Source of the DNA: Paulownia fortunei
Lineage: Eukaryota; Streptophyta; Magnoliopsida; Lamiales; Paulowniaceae
NCBI GenBank assembly: GCA_019321725.1
Contig: CM033122.1
Location: 17,200,274 to 17,264,273 of the forward strand
Length of the DNA stretch: 64,000 nucleotides
Reading direction: 5' to 3'
Shown in pieces: positions 49,034 to 60,249 of the stretch (the stretch's first letter is position 1; each line of letters begins with the position of its first letter). Below the pieces are notes generated by a model. It was not told where the DNA came from. It did not search any database and worked only from the letters and a program-made list of their open reading frames with translations. Position numbers and translations under genes: made by a program.

Positions 49034-49931
49034 CAAAGATTGCAAGCAACTCAGAAATTGAACTCAAATACTGAAATTTTTGAAATTTTTAAACAAGTCA
49101 AGATTAATATTCCATTATTGGATGCAATCAAGCAAGTTCACCTTATGCCAAATTTTTGAAAGATTTGTGTACAATTAAAAGAAAACATCATGTACAAAGA
49201 AGACATTTTTAACTAAAAGTGTTAGTTCAATCATTCAACAATTCACTCCACCCAAGTACAAAGATCCAGGTTGTCTAACCATTTCATGTATCATAGGAAA
49301 TGGTAGAATAGAGCGTGCTTTGCTTGATCTTGGTGCTAGTGTAAATCTTCTACCTTTCTCAGTTTATGAACAGTTAGGTTTGGGAGAACTTAAAACAACT
49401 TCTGTTTTACTCCAACTAGCTGACCGTTCGATTAAAGTTCCAAAGGGAATAGTAGAAGATGTGTTGGTACAAATTGATAAGTTTTACTTTCCAGTTGATT
49501 TCATTGTTTTGGACATAGAGCCTGTTGCACAAAAACATATACAAATTCTTATCATTTTGGGTCATCCTTTTCTTGCAACTTTAAATTCTTTGATCAATTA
49601 TGGAAATGGAATTTTGAAGTTATCATTTAGAAATATGACTTTGGAACTAAATGTGTTTAATATTTGTATGCAACCTGCAGAAGATGTCGAAGTACATGAA
49701 GTGGATTCAATTGAGGAACTTGTTCATGAATACTTTACTACTACTAACTCTTTAGATTTTTTGGAGACTTATTTTGAAAGTGAAAGTATTTGTAAAAAGG
49801 AACACACTAATACTATCTCTAAATTTTTGCAAGTACAAGAAAAATATTTTTGGAAGCCAAGGTTCGAAGAACTTTCATCATCAACAGTAAAATTTATTCC
49901 ATCAAGTATTAAAGCTCTGTGGTTGATTTGA
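49034..49931 (+). pseudogene. interior A: gag end and aspartic protease
   Basis: A short Gag tail (INIPLLDAIKQV) with a missing base near 49141 leads into the protease frame at 49260-49931. It reads LLDLGASVNLLPFSVYEQLG with the active-site D-L-G, VLLQLADRSIKVP, DFIVLDIEP and LIILGHPFLAT, then an acidic linker before RT. Compared with copy B it has ILIILGHPFL where B has IPIILGRPFL. A frame change near 49200 and another near 49917 are shared with copy B. Confidence 0.88.
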
Positions 49932-51093
49932 AACCTTTGCCAGTTAATTTGAAATACTCTTTCTTAGGTGAGAATGAGACTTTTCCAGTAATAATTTCTT
50001 CCAAACTCGATGCATTTCAGGAAGGTAAGTTGATCGAAACTCTGAAAATGTATAAGAATGCTTTAGGATGGATTATTGCTGATATTAAAGGTATTAATCT
50101 TTTCATTTGCACACATAACATCTATCTAGAGGAAAATGCTAAACCATCTAGAGAAATGCAACGAATACTAAATCCTAATATGAAAGAAGTAGTAAGAAAT
50201 GAAGTCATTAAACTCTTAGATAATGGAATCATTTATTCTATTTCTGATAGCAAATGGGTAAGTCCTACTCAAGTTGTACTTAAGAAATCTGGAGTTACTA
50301 TAGTCAAGAATGATAATGATGAATTAATTCCAACTAGGACTGTTACTGGTTGGCGATTGTGCATTGACTATAGAAAACTCAACTCAGTTACTAGAAAAGA
50401 TTATTTTCCATTACCTTTTATGGATCAAATTTTAGAAAGAGTTGCGGGACATGAATTTTATTGCTTTTTAGATGGATATTCTGGATATAATCAAATTATA
50501 ATTGCACTTGAAGATCAAGACAAAACAACTTTTACATGTCCTTTTGGTACTTTTGCATATCGAAGAATACCTTTTGGATTGTGCAATGCACCAGATACAT
50601 TCCAACGATGCATGCGTAGTATTTTTAGTGACATGGTTGAATGTTTTCTTGAAGTCTTCATGGATGATTTTTCTGTTTTTGGTAATTCGTTTGATGATTG
50701 CTTATCTAATTTAGAAAATATTTTGATTAAGTATGAAGAAAAGAATCTTGTGCTCAATTGAGAGAAATGTCACTTCATGGTAACAACTGGTATTGTTCTT
50801 GGACACATTATATCATCAGAAGGTATTGAGGTTGATAAATCTAAAATTGAGTTAATTGCCAATTTGCCAACACCAAAGACTGTGAAGGAGATTAGATCAT
50901 TTTTAGGACATGCTGGTTTTTATAGAAGATTTATCAAAGATTTTGGTATAATATCTAAACCTTTGTGTAATCTTCTAACAAAAGACACTATTTTTCAATG
51001 AATTAAAAACTGTGAAAATGCTTTTATTAAGTTTAAAAGCATGCTTACGTCTGCTCCAAGCAGCCTCCAGATTGGACTTTACCTTTTGAAATA
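49919..51093 (+). pseudogene. interior A: reverse transcriptase
   Basis: The frame from 49919 reads LPVNLKYSFLGENETFPVII, ALGWIIADIKGINLF, SKWVSPTQVVLKKSG, WRLCIDYRKLNSVTRKDYFP, FLDGYSGYNQI, FGLCNAPDTFQRC and VFMDDFSVFGNSF. All RT blocks are present, including catalytic F-M-D-D. It is broken by TGA at 50759 where Trp is expected, TGA at 50999 where Trp is expected, and a shift near 51060 before the RNase H. Confidence 0.9.
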
Positions 51094-51480
51094 ATGTGTG
51101 ATGCTAGTGATTATGCTGTTGGAGCTGTCTTGAAACAAAGAAAAGATAAAAAATCATATGTTATTTACTATGCAAGTAAAACTTTAAATGGTGCTCAATT
51201 GAATTATACAACAACTGAAAAAGAATTACTTGCTGTAGTTTTTGCATTGGACAAATTTCGATCTTATCTTGTTGGCTCACCAATTGTTGTTTTTAGTGAT
51301 CATGCAGCTTTGAAATATCTTTTGTCAAAAAAAGATGCTAAACTAAGACTGATTAGGTGGATTCTTTTACTCCAAGAATTTAATGTTACTATTCGAGATA
51401 AAAAGGGAATAGAGAATGTAATGGCTGATCATTTGTCAAGACTTGTTTGTGATGACTCATTTCAAACCACACATATTCAT
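51094..51480 (+). pseudogene. interior A: RNase H
   Basis: [19 protein letters not shown] opens the domain with its catalytic Asp. YTTTEKELLAVVFALDKF carries the Glu and VVFSDHAALKYL the next Asp. MADHLSRL closes it. The domain itself is open, in the same 382-codon frame as the integrase start. Confidence 0.9.
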
Positions 51481-52815
51481 GACACTTTCCCTGATGAACA
51501 ACTATTTAATGTTTCTATTTTACCTTGGTTTGCTGACATTGTTAATTTTCTTGTGACAGGAAAGATGCCATCGTATTGGAACTCTCAAGACAAAAATTTC
51601 TTTTTGATTGAGGTTAAATTTTTTTATTGGGATGATCCATACTTATTCAAATATTATCCGGATCAAATCTTTCAAAGATGTGTGTCTGACAATGAGATAG
51701 GTAATATTGTCAAATTTTGTCATTCAGAAGCATGTGGTGGTCATTTTTCTGTAAAGAAAACTACTACAAAAATCTTGCAATGTGTATTTTATTGGTCAAC
51801 TCTTTTTAAAGATACTTACACTTTCTGCAAAAGTTGTGAAAATTGTCAAAAGTTAGGGTCCCTTTCAAAGAGAAATATGATGCCCCTACACCCTATCCTA
51901 GTGATTGAAATCTTTGATTGTTGGGGTATTGATTTTATGGAGCTATTTCCATTATCATTTGGTTTTCTTTACATATTGGTTGCCATAGATTATGTTTCAA
52001 AATGGATTAAGGCAATTCCTTGTCAAAACAATGATCACAAAATAGTGATAAAATTTTTGAAAGAAAATATTTTAAGTCGATTTGGAATTCCTAAATCTAT
52101 TATCAGTGATGGGGGAAAATATTTTTGTAACAAAGTTTTCAAAACTTTAATGAAGAAATATGGAATCATACATAAAGTTGCAACCCCTTATCACCCTCAA
52201 ACAAATGGACAAGTTGAACTTGCAAATAGGGAGATAAAATAAATTTTGGAGAAAACATTTAACCCAAACCGTAAAGATTGGTCTCTTAGACTTACCGATA
52301 CACTTTGTGCATATTGAACTGCTTTCAAAACATCATTAGGCATGTCTCCTTATAGGATAGTTTATGAATAACCTTGTCATTTACCTGTTGAACTTGAACA
52401 TAAAGCTTATTGGGCAATCAAAATGTTTAACTTCAACCTTGATGAAGCTTTAAAATTGCGCAAATTGCAAATCAATAAACTTCAAGAACTGAGAAATGAT
52501 GCATATGAGAATTCTAAAATTTATAAAGCAAGAATCAAAGATTTTCATGATAATAAAATTTCAAGAAAAATATTTGAGGTTGGTCAAAAGGTTTTGCTTT
52601 ATAATTCTCGATCGCATTTGTTTCCTGAAAAATTGAGATCAAGGTAGAATGATCCTTTTGTTGTAAAAAAAGTATATCCTTATGGGGCAATTGACATTGA
52701 GAATTCTAGAAATTGTAGCATATTTAAAGTAAATGGACAAAGAGTTAAACCATTTCTAGAAAATCAATTTTCACAAGAGGAAATTCTTTTTCTTTTTAAC
52801 CCTTTTTATGATTAG
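51481..52815 (+). pseudogene. interior A: integrase
   Basis: The zinc-binding part reads HSEACGGHF, then CKSCENCQKLG. The core has WGIDFMELFPLSFGFLYILV (first Asp), FGIPKSIISDGGKYFCN (second Asp) and HPQTNGQVELANREIK (Glu). TAA at 52240 ends the long frame. [25 protein letters not shown] and the C-terminal [11 protein letters not shown] and VNGQRVKPFLE follow with further stops at 52315, 52368 and 52645. It ends with TAG at 52813. Confidence 0.9.
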
Positions 52816-52887
52816 TATTGTATATACTCATTTTCTCTAACATTATTTTTTTTTTCTTCTTTTATTTTTTTTTCTTTTCCCAGTTAA

Positions 52888-53640
52888 ATGGCGGATAACG
52901 GTACTCCATGGCTATAAAAGTCAGACTTGTCAGTTTTCCAAACAACTGAAATCTTTGTACAAATTTTTTTTGCTTTTCTCATTCTCTTTTCTTATTCTTT
53001 TCAAAATGAGTGACATTTTTCTAACTCTCAAGAAACAATTTCCTTTTCTTCCTAAAAATGCAATTTTAAAAATTTATAAAATCAGGATTGAAAGATTGAG
53101 GATGCTTATGCACAAGGGCATCCTGAAGGACATACGATGGATAATTGAAGCAAAGGTAAGGGTAGGTAAGTTTCACATGAGTTTTTAGATTTGCTTACTA
53201 AATACATGTCTGGTTTTGGTAAAAGCACATATTCAAAAAAACGAAGGGTGAAAAAAATGAAAATTTGTCATATTTGTGCTAGATGGACTTGCAACACAAA
53301 GTGTCGTTCTTTAGGAATGGTATCTAAAAATTGAGAAGATAAACTTAAATTTATTATGGATGGACTGAGTAAGGATTCTTTAGATCACATTATATTAGCT
53401 CTTGAGACACATTCATGTGGATTGGTACAACGTGCAATTCTTGATTTATGAGATCATTTTTGAAATGAATATGAGTTTTATAGTTTTGGGAATCTAACAT
53501 TAAAAGACCCTATTTGCCAGTTTATAAGAAAACTGGATGGGAAGCATATCCTAGACCCATAGAGGGCGTTTAAGCCATTACTGGACGTAAAACCAGAGGA
53601 AGATGTGAGCCACAATCACAACTACATGTACATATACGTG
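52888..53640 (+). pseudogene. interior A: extra open frame behind pol, unknown
   Basis: After integrase, MADNGTPWL (52888) and MSDIFLTLKKQFPFLPKNAI (53006) start short frames. From about 53170 one phase reads LLTKYMSGFGKSTYS, KKMKICHICARWTCNTKC and SLDHIILALETHSCGL, with three or more stops. The Cys pattern (CX2C..CX3C) looks like a small zinc-binding site. I do not recognise a family. The position behind pol is where Athila/Tat elements carry accessory frames (known), so this may be such a frame in decay. Confidence 0.5.
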
Positions 53641-53803
53641 TTAGTAGGTAATTTTTAAATTTCGTATGTGTCCTTATTTTCAACCTTTTTGACAAAAGAA
53701 AAAGACATGCAATAAATGCATTCCCTATTCACACCTCAATAAATATCACTGTACTCACTCTATTTTTACATAACTTATTTTCAAAAAAATAAAAGAAAAA
53801 AAA

Positions 53804-54490
53804 ATGAAAGTTTCTTCAACTCACAAATTCCATTTGTATTTTTTGTGGATCCAATCTAGGAAAAAATGGTGAGTTTATAGGGGCAACCAATAACCTTGGT
53901 AGAACTTTAGCAGAAAGAAAAATTCATTTAGTGTATAGGGGAGGCAGTTTGGGGTTAATGGGGAGTGTTGCTATTTCTGCTTATGTAGGAGGTGTCAAAG
54001 TTCTGGGAGTCAAGAATGATAAGATAAAGATCAATTAAGTCGTTCACAAGAAAAAACAAGGCCAAGTTAACCAAATATATTATTATATTTGGAATATTAA
54101 TTTTGTACAGGTATGACCATTGGAGATGAGTTAAAAGTGTCACATATTCAGGGCAGAATGCCTAACATGTTAAACAATGCGGATGCATTCATCATTCTAC
54201 CTGGCAGTTTTGGGACACTAGAGGAATTATTCTAAATTGTCTCTTGGGCAAAACTCAACGTTCACCGAAAACCTATAGGTATTGTTAATGTTAATGGTTT
54301 TTATGATGGTTTGCCATCTTTTGTAGATCATGCTGTGAAAAAAGGTTTTATTTCAACTTCTGTGAGAAGAATCATCATTTCTGCCTCGACCCCTGACCAG
54401 CTGATTGATCAACTTCTAGCATATGTACCAAAACCTGATCCAACCTTGGCCAATATGGATTGGTCCAACAAGAACAATGGTCGAAAATGA
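53804..54490 (+). pseudogene. captured LOG (cytokinin riboside monophosphate phosphoribohydrolase) pseudogene
   Basis: LOG enzymes release active cytokinin bases from their riboside 5'-monophosphates. Here 53832-54011 reads ICIFCGSNLGKNGEFIGA, NNLGRTLAERKIHLVY, RGGSLGLMGSVA and GGVKVLGV, the N-terminal half of LOG in one open stretch. 54111-54490 reads TIGDELKVSHIQGRMPNMLN, NADAFIILPGSFGTLEELF, a TAA (54233, likely from CAA), IVSWAKLNVHRKPIGIVNVN, GFYDGLPSFVDHAVKKGF and VPKPDPTLANMDW, ending TGA at 54488. The signature PGGxGTxxE has become PGSFGTLEE and GGGS has become RGGS. Most of the gene is joined without the introns plant LOG genes carry. A 98-bp foreign segment (54012-54109) replaces about 10-15 codons. 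ATG 53804 is one frame off. It lies in the same orientation as the retroelement, between integrase and PPT. Confidence 0.85.
54012..54109. repeat. 98-bp segment shared with 60250-60347, copy in LOG pseudogene
   Basis: It starts aagaatgataagataaag and ends aattttgtaca. It matches 60250-60347 with only a handful of substitutions. Its first 11 bases equal the RT coding sequence at 50305-50315. Confidence 0.85.
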
Positions 54491-56260
54491 AAATTGAAAT
54501 TGACTCTCAGTCTGTGATACTTATTGTTAATGATTTTATCTAATAGTATGTGTATTTTTTTTGTTGTTTCAGCTTTATTAGCCGCATTTCAGGTGATATC
54601 TTTCAAACTCTACTTTTCTATCTATTTTTGATATTGGGGACAATGTCTCGTTTAGGTTGGGGGGGTGGGAGAATTGATATCATGACTTGTATATTTAATG
54701 TGTGTTTTTTTAGTATTTAAAAAAAATAAAAAAATATAAAAAAATATAAAAAAAATAAATATAAATCAAGCGTGTTTTTTTATAGGTCCGTTGAAAGCAT
54801 GAAAAAAGGTGGATGAGTAAAGGGTAATTGTAACACTCTTGAGACGCATCCCTATTTTTTGCACAACATGGCAGTTTTGTGAATTTTTTAACAAATGTTT
54901 GTAAATTACCAATTGTTATTTTTTTGAGTCGTAGAGGTTCTTCCAATTTCAATGATTAAAATTAAGCATGAATAATATGGTTTGATTGATGATGGGTGTT
55001 GTTTTGGACTTTGATGTTGTTATTTGGTTAATATATTTTTGCGATAATTATACTCAAATTTTATTTTGCACAAATAGTTATGTTATTTAGTGTGAAGACA
55101 ATCATGTCAAAATATATAGTTCTTATGCCCTTACTCAAATCATCACTTGAATCTTCAACATATAGAGGTTGAGTATTAGAACTTTTACTTTTGGTCTGTC
55201 GAGGCAAACGACTGATAGTGAACCACTAGAAAAATGATTAAGGCATTAGACTTTCTAGCACCATTACTAAATCAGTTTATTCCCTATATGATGTTTCAAG
55301 AAAACATCCCCCTAGTAAACTACTTTGAGCCTTACAATAAATAAATATTTTTTTTATAACCATATCTTTTTATCTAGCCTAAATACACTATTATCCAACC
55401 TTTGTTATAAAATTGATTGGAGTTTAAGAGACATTCAACTGACAGCATGAACTTACAAAAGAAATTCAGGTTGGAATAGAAGATAAGCGTGAGGGAGTTT
55501 CTTTTAAAAAAAAAGAAAAAAGAAAAAAGAAGAAGAGAAAAACAATAAAAAAAAGTTGCAAAGTGCTACAAGTTGAAACTAAAAATGATATGTTGCAAGA
55601 TGAAAAAGAGGGGTCCAATTCAATAACAATAGACTCAAGTGTGAAATTTGTGGAGTTGGAAAATTCTTTATCGATAAATTTTATGTCTCTAATTCCATGA
55701 AGTTTTAGAACCTTTGTTGCATTCTATCCTTTTATTTCTTAGCTACATCATCACCTTTTGGCCCTATTACAACCTTTGTTGAAAACCTTTTAATTTCGTG
55801 TGGTGCCTTCAGTGTAGTGGAGATTTGCATCAAAGGAAGAGCCTATGATGTTTAACTTTTCTGTTAGAGATTGGGTGATGGTTTTTGCAAGGTTTTATGA
55901 GAATTCACTTGTTTGAAGCATGCATAGTTTCATCACTATTGACATTAACTATCCACACACACACTTGAGTATGCTTATTGTGGAAATGTATTGATTTTTG
56001 AATGACTAAGAGTTAAACTCAACACTTGTTTGATTTTATTTCCATATTACTTTGTTGCTTCATGAGAATAAAAGTTGGAAGATAGTTATTATAGGTGTTT
56101 ATAGGTATCACTGCTGGAAACCTTCACGAGACTATAACTCGTCCTCTATGGGCCACATAGGGGTTTAAAGGCTTGTTGCATATGCTAAATGCAATCGTGA
56201 TTTCCTACGAAAGTGGATTAGTTTATGTTTATTTTAAGCTTGCTCGAAGACAAGCAAGGG
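54491..56260 (+). other. interior A: 3' non-coding region
   Basis: No coding frame was recognised. A G-rich tract at 54655-54672 (ggttgggggggtgggag) looks like a second polypurine tract. A low-complexity run of A and T lies at 54718-54770, and a purine run at 55500-55560. The end near 56240 (ctcgaagacaagcaaggg) is the usual run-up to the PPT in Athila/Tat-like elements. Confidence 0.6.
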
Positions 56261-56277
56261 TTAAGTGTGGGGGAATT
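56261..56277 (+). promoter_or_regulatory. polypurine tract
   Basis: ttaagtgtgggggaatt directly before the LTR start TGATAAG, typical for this gypsy group. Confidence 0.85.
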
Positions 56278-57874
56278 TGATAAGTGCACATTTTGACATA
56301 TTTTTGTATAAATCCTTTATACTTTTCTTGCTTTATTCTTGTTAATATTCTTGTTTTATTAATGTTGTGTTAGGGAATAAATGGAAGCATGTTTCCAAAC
56401 TTGTGCAGTTTTTGTAATGTGAGTATAACATTATGATCAAAAGCCCTATGGACCTGAAGCTTATTTCATTTGAAAGACAAGAGATAGAGGTACAACTTTT
56501 ATGTTGGAAGTTTAGCCTAATTCAATTTTGATGATAGCAAAAAATTCATCCAAATAGTTGCACAAAATGGATCACTAAAATTCGGATCAAAGTTCAGCCC
56601 AGTATTGACTTATTTCACCAATTCGGTTAGCCCAAATTTATTTTGGGCTAAAATTCGGATATGTTATACCAAGAGTAAATAAACAAGTTTTCTGAAGACA
56701 AGATGGTGTGAAAATGTGTTGAAATAGTAAAAACATAGGCTACAAATTGCTGCTGATGTTAAAGGGCGGCTCTTGGACATGACTCGGTAATTTGACTATA
56801 TCTCCTTCATTCGACCGCAAAATTTGACAAAAGATATATGAAAATATATTAGAACTAAAAGATCTACAATTTTTATTTTTCATATATCTTCAAAATCTAG
56901 CTGTATCTGACTGAAAAATATATTTCAATTCAGTGGGTGAGAAATTTATGTAACAACTTACTAACTCTTGACAACTAGCATACCACTTGATTAACCCCTC
57001 CATTATTTGTTTGGCTTCTAGCTTACTCCAAGTACTATAAATAGGCCATATATTAAGCTTGTAAGAGGAGGGGGAAAAAGGGTTTCTTTAGGCTAAGTTA
57101 TCTAGTTTGTATGTTTTCTAGTAGTGTAAGTTTTTTAGTAGAAATAGAAATGCTTTATCTAGTTTCTCTTACATTTTTAGTCTTTGTTACTTTTATTATG
57201 TCTTTCTAAATTTCATTTTGCTGAGAAAAAAGGGTGAATCTCTTGATGGAGGAAGAGAAATGGTTATAAGGGTAGAAATTGTTTAAGTATGTTGTATTAT
57301 TATTTTTATTTTTGATCTAAACCCTACTTATTTTGTGATGATTCTTGATTTATGTATCTCCAATGGCACAATAAATACTTGGCTTCATTTACCTTATTGT
57401 ACGGTTTTACCCCACCGACTGCTAATGTGAAACCTTGATTTGTTGTTGACGAAGGAGTACATAAATGCTTGATCCCATAAATAAGTATTGGAGTTAAGAG
57501 ATAATTTGCAATAGTAAGACAATATCATGATTACCTTTTTGCATGAGTTACTTGATAATATCTTCTCATTGAAACCTTCATTATGTATAGATTCTAATTG
57601 TGGCAATTAATAGAGGTAAAAAGAATAAATAACCATTTCTCTATCCAAAATTCAAGAGTGGATCCCTAATTTTTAGTACTTTTATTACTTTAGTTTTTCT
57701 TTAGTTACATTATACATTAATTGTTCATATATTTTGATTCACATAAACTCCATCTTTTTAGAAATATAAACTTGAATTCTTCAAACAACTTTTCTATGGA
57801 TCGACCTCGGACTCACGAGAAATTTATTACTTACTACAACCTGCACTTGGGTTTGCAACTTTAAAGTTATAGCA
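56278..57874 (+). mobile_element. shared LTR of the gypsy tandem
   Basis: 1597 bases from TGATAAGTGCAC to ..AAAGTTATAGCA. A PPT lies before it and a PBS behind it, so it serves both as 3' LTR of interior A and 5' LTR of interior B. It contains polyadenylation- and promoter-like AT runs (tataaatagg at 57037). A reversed relative lies at 42561. Confidence 0.88.
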
Positions 57875-57880
57875 AGTTTT

Positions 57881-57898
57881 TGGTGCCGTTGCCGGGGA
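57881..57898 (+). promoter_or_regulatory. primer binding site
   Basis: TGGTGCCGTTGCCGGGGA, one base off TGGCGCCGTTGCCGGGGA, six bases after the LTR end. The tRNA-Asp-type PBS is used by Athila-like elements. Confidence 0.9.
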
Positions 57899-58074
57899 AG
57901 GCAAGGTAAGTATTTAGGTTTGTTAATATTTTTCCTTTGTAAATATAGTTTGTTTATTTTCTTTATGGATATATGATTATATGGTATCGTAATCATAATT
58001 CTCGACGTTTAGTAAGAAATAATTTCAAAACTTAGTTTGGAAATTTGTTTGAATTATCTTCACACACTTACACC

Positions 58075-59156
58075 ATGGCTGAAAATAAAAGTGTTTAGGA
58101 TGAAAATGAGAATCAACAGGTGCGTACCCTAGAATATCTAGATCATTTGGCAGAAAACTCTCATTCATGGCATAGTGTTAATTATTCTGAAGGTTCTATT
58201 AGATCTAATCTTGCTAATAATAATAAAGGAAAATATTACCTTAGCCAAGAAGATGATCTAAATGCTAGACTTGCTAGTTTAACAAGAAAAGTTAAAGCCA
58301 TGGAACTTAAAAAAGTAAAGAAAATCAAATCTGTGCAAGAGGAAGAAGTTTGTAGCAATTGTGAAATTTTGGGTCACTCCACCAATGAATGTCTAAACAT
58401 TCCAATACAAGCAAATTTTATGAACACATTTAAAAAACTTTTCTATTCTCCATATTCTGAAACTTACTATCTACAATGGAGAAATCATTCCAATTTCTGT
58501 TGGCGAGATAATAACCGTGCCCAACTACTGCATTCACAAAAACCACAAAACTTTCATTCTTATCCAGCTCCACATACAAAATCCATTGAGGAGACTTTGC
58601 AAGCATTTATGCATGAACAAACAAACATCAATAATCAAACTTCACAAGCTATCAATGAGATCAGAAGCACACTTTCAACACTGACAACTTCTTTGCGTAC
58701 TCATGAAAAAGGTAAATTTCCTGCTCAACCTCAACCTAATCCTTCCACTCAGTGTCATGTTTCTTCTTCAGGTGAAAATGCAGTCAAGGAGGCTAATTCA
58801 GTTATAACTGTTCGGAATGGAAAAGTTGTTGACAAGACTATTCATCCCAAAGAGAAAGTTTCTAATCCACATCTAGAAATGAAAAATGAAAATAGTCTTG
58901 ATGACAAAGGTAAGTTTGAAGAAGGTAAGCATGAAAATGATGAGAAATAAAAATATTTACCTCCAGCACCCTTTCCTCAAAGATTGCAAGCAACTCAGAA
59001 ATTGAACTCAAATGTTGAAATTTTTGAAATTTTTAAACAAGTCAAGATTAATATTCCATTATTGGATGCAATCAAGCAAGTTCCACCTTATGCCAAATTT
59101 TTGAAAGATTTGTGTACAATTAAAAGAAAACATCATGTACAAAGAAGACATTTTTA
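58075..59156 (+). pseudogene. interior B: gag with large internal deletion
   Basis: ATG 58075 opens MAENKSV, then TAG where Trp is expected, DENENQQVRTLEYLDHLAEN and so on. The stretch passes within a few codons from the Gag N-terminus to the part just before the zinc knuckle, so the main Gag domain (Retrotrans_gag) is missing. CSNCEILGHSTNEC at about 58350-58391 is an intact CX2CX4HX4C knuckle. A TAA at 58948 and a shift near 59150 follow before the protease. Confidence 0.82.
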
Positions 59157-59876
59157 ATTGAAAGTGTTAGTTCAATCATTCAACAATTCACTTCACCCAA
59201 GTACAAAGATCCAGGTTGTCCAACCATTTCATGTATTATAGGAAACACTAGAATAGAGTGTGCTTTGCTTGATCTTGGTGCTAGTGTAAATCTTCTACCT
59301 TTCTCAGTTTATGAACAGTTAGGTTTGGGAGAACTTAAAACAACTTCTGTTTTACTCCAACTAGCTGACCGTTCGATTAAAGTTCCAAAGGAAATAGTAG
59401 AAGATGTATTGGTACAAATTGATAAGTTTTACTTTCCAGTTGATTTCATTGTTTTGGACATAGAGCCTGTTGCACAAAAATATACACAAATTCCTATCAT
59501 TTTGGGTCGTCCTTTTCTTGCAACATCAAATGCTTTGATCAATTGTGGAAATGGTATCTTGAAGTTATCATTTGGAAATATGACTTTGGAACTAAATGTG
59601 TTTAATGTTTGTATGCAACCTGCAGAAGATGTTGAAGTACATGAAGTGGATTCAATTGAGGAACTTGTTCATGAATACTTTACTACTACTAACTCTTCAG
59701 ATTTTTTGGAGACTTATTTTGAAAGTGAAAGTATTTGTAAAAAGGAACACACTAATACTATCTCTGAATTTTTGCAAGTACAAGAAAAATATTTTTGGAA
59801 GCCAAGGTTCGAAGAACTTTCATCATCAACAGTAAAATTTATTCCATCAAGTATTAAAGCTCCGTGGTTGATTTGA
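59157..59876 (+). pseudogene. interior B: aspartic protease
   Basis: Nearly identical to 49212-49931. LLDLGASVNLLPFS carries the active-site D-L-G; VLLQLADRSIKVPKE, DFIVLDIEPVAQKY and IPIILGRPFLATSNALINC follow. It lies 9945 bases from copy A. Confidence 0.88.
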
Positions 59877-60249
59877 AACCTTTGTCAGTTAATTTGAAAT
59901 ACTCTTTTTGGGTGAGAATGAGACTTTTACAGTAATAATTTCTTCCAAACTCGATGCATTTCAAGAAGGTAAGTTGATCAAAACTCTGAAAATGCATAAG
60001 AATGCTTTAAGATGGACCATTGTTGATATTAAAGGTATTAATCCTTTCATTTACACACATAACATCTATTTAGAGGAAAATGCTAAACCATCTAGAAAAA
60101 TGCAGCGAATGCTAAATCCTAATATAAAAGAAGTAGTAAAAAATGAAGTCATTAAACTCTTAGATAATGGAATCATTTATTCTATTTCTGATAGCAAATG
60201 GGTAAGTCCTACTCAAGTTGTATCTAAGAAATCTGGATTTACTGTAGTG
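59877..60249 (+). pseudogene. interior B: reverse transcriptase start, truncated
   Basis: Parallel to 49932-50304. Two bases are lost near 59908 relative to A. It reads GENETFTVIISSKLDAFQEG, IYLEENAKPSRKMQRML and WVSPTQVVSKKSGF, then stops being RT at 60250, where the 98-bp segment begins. Confidence 0.85.

Noticed and set aside
53804..54490. Reading the LOG sequence as a functional host gene
   Set aside because: In-frame stop, altered PGGxGT and GGGS motifs, the 98-bp interruption and its position inside a retroelement argue against function.
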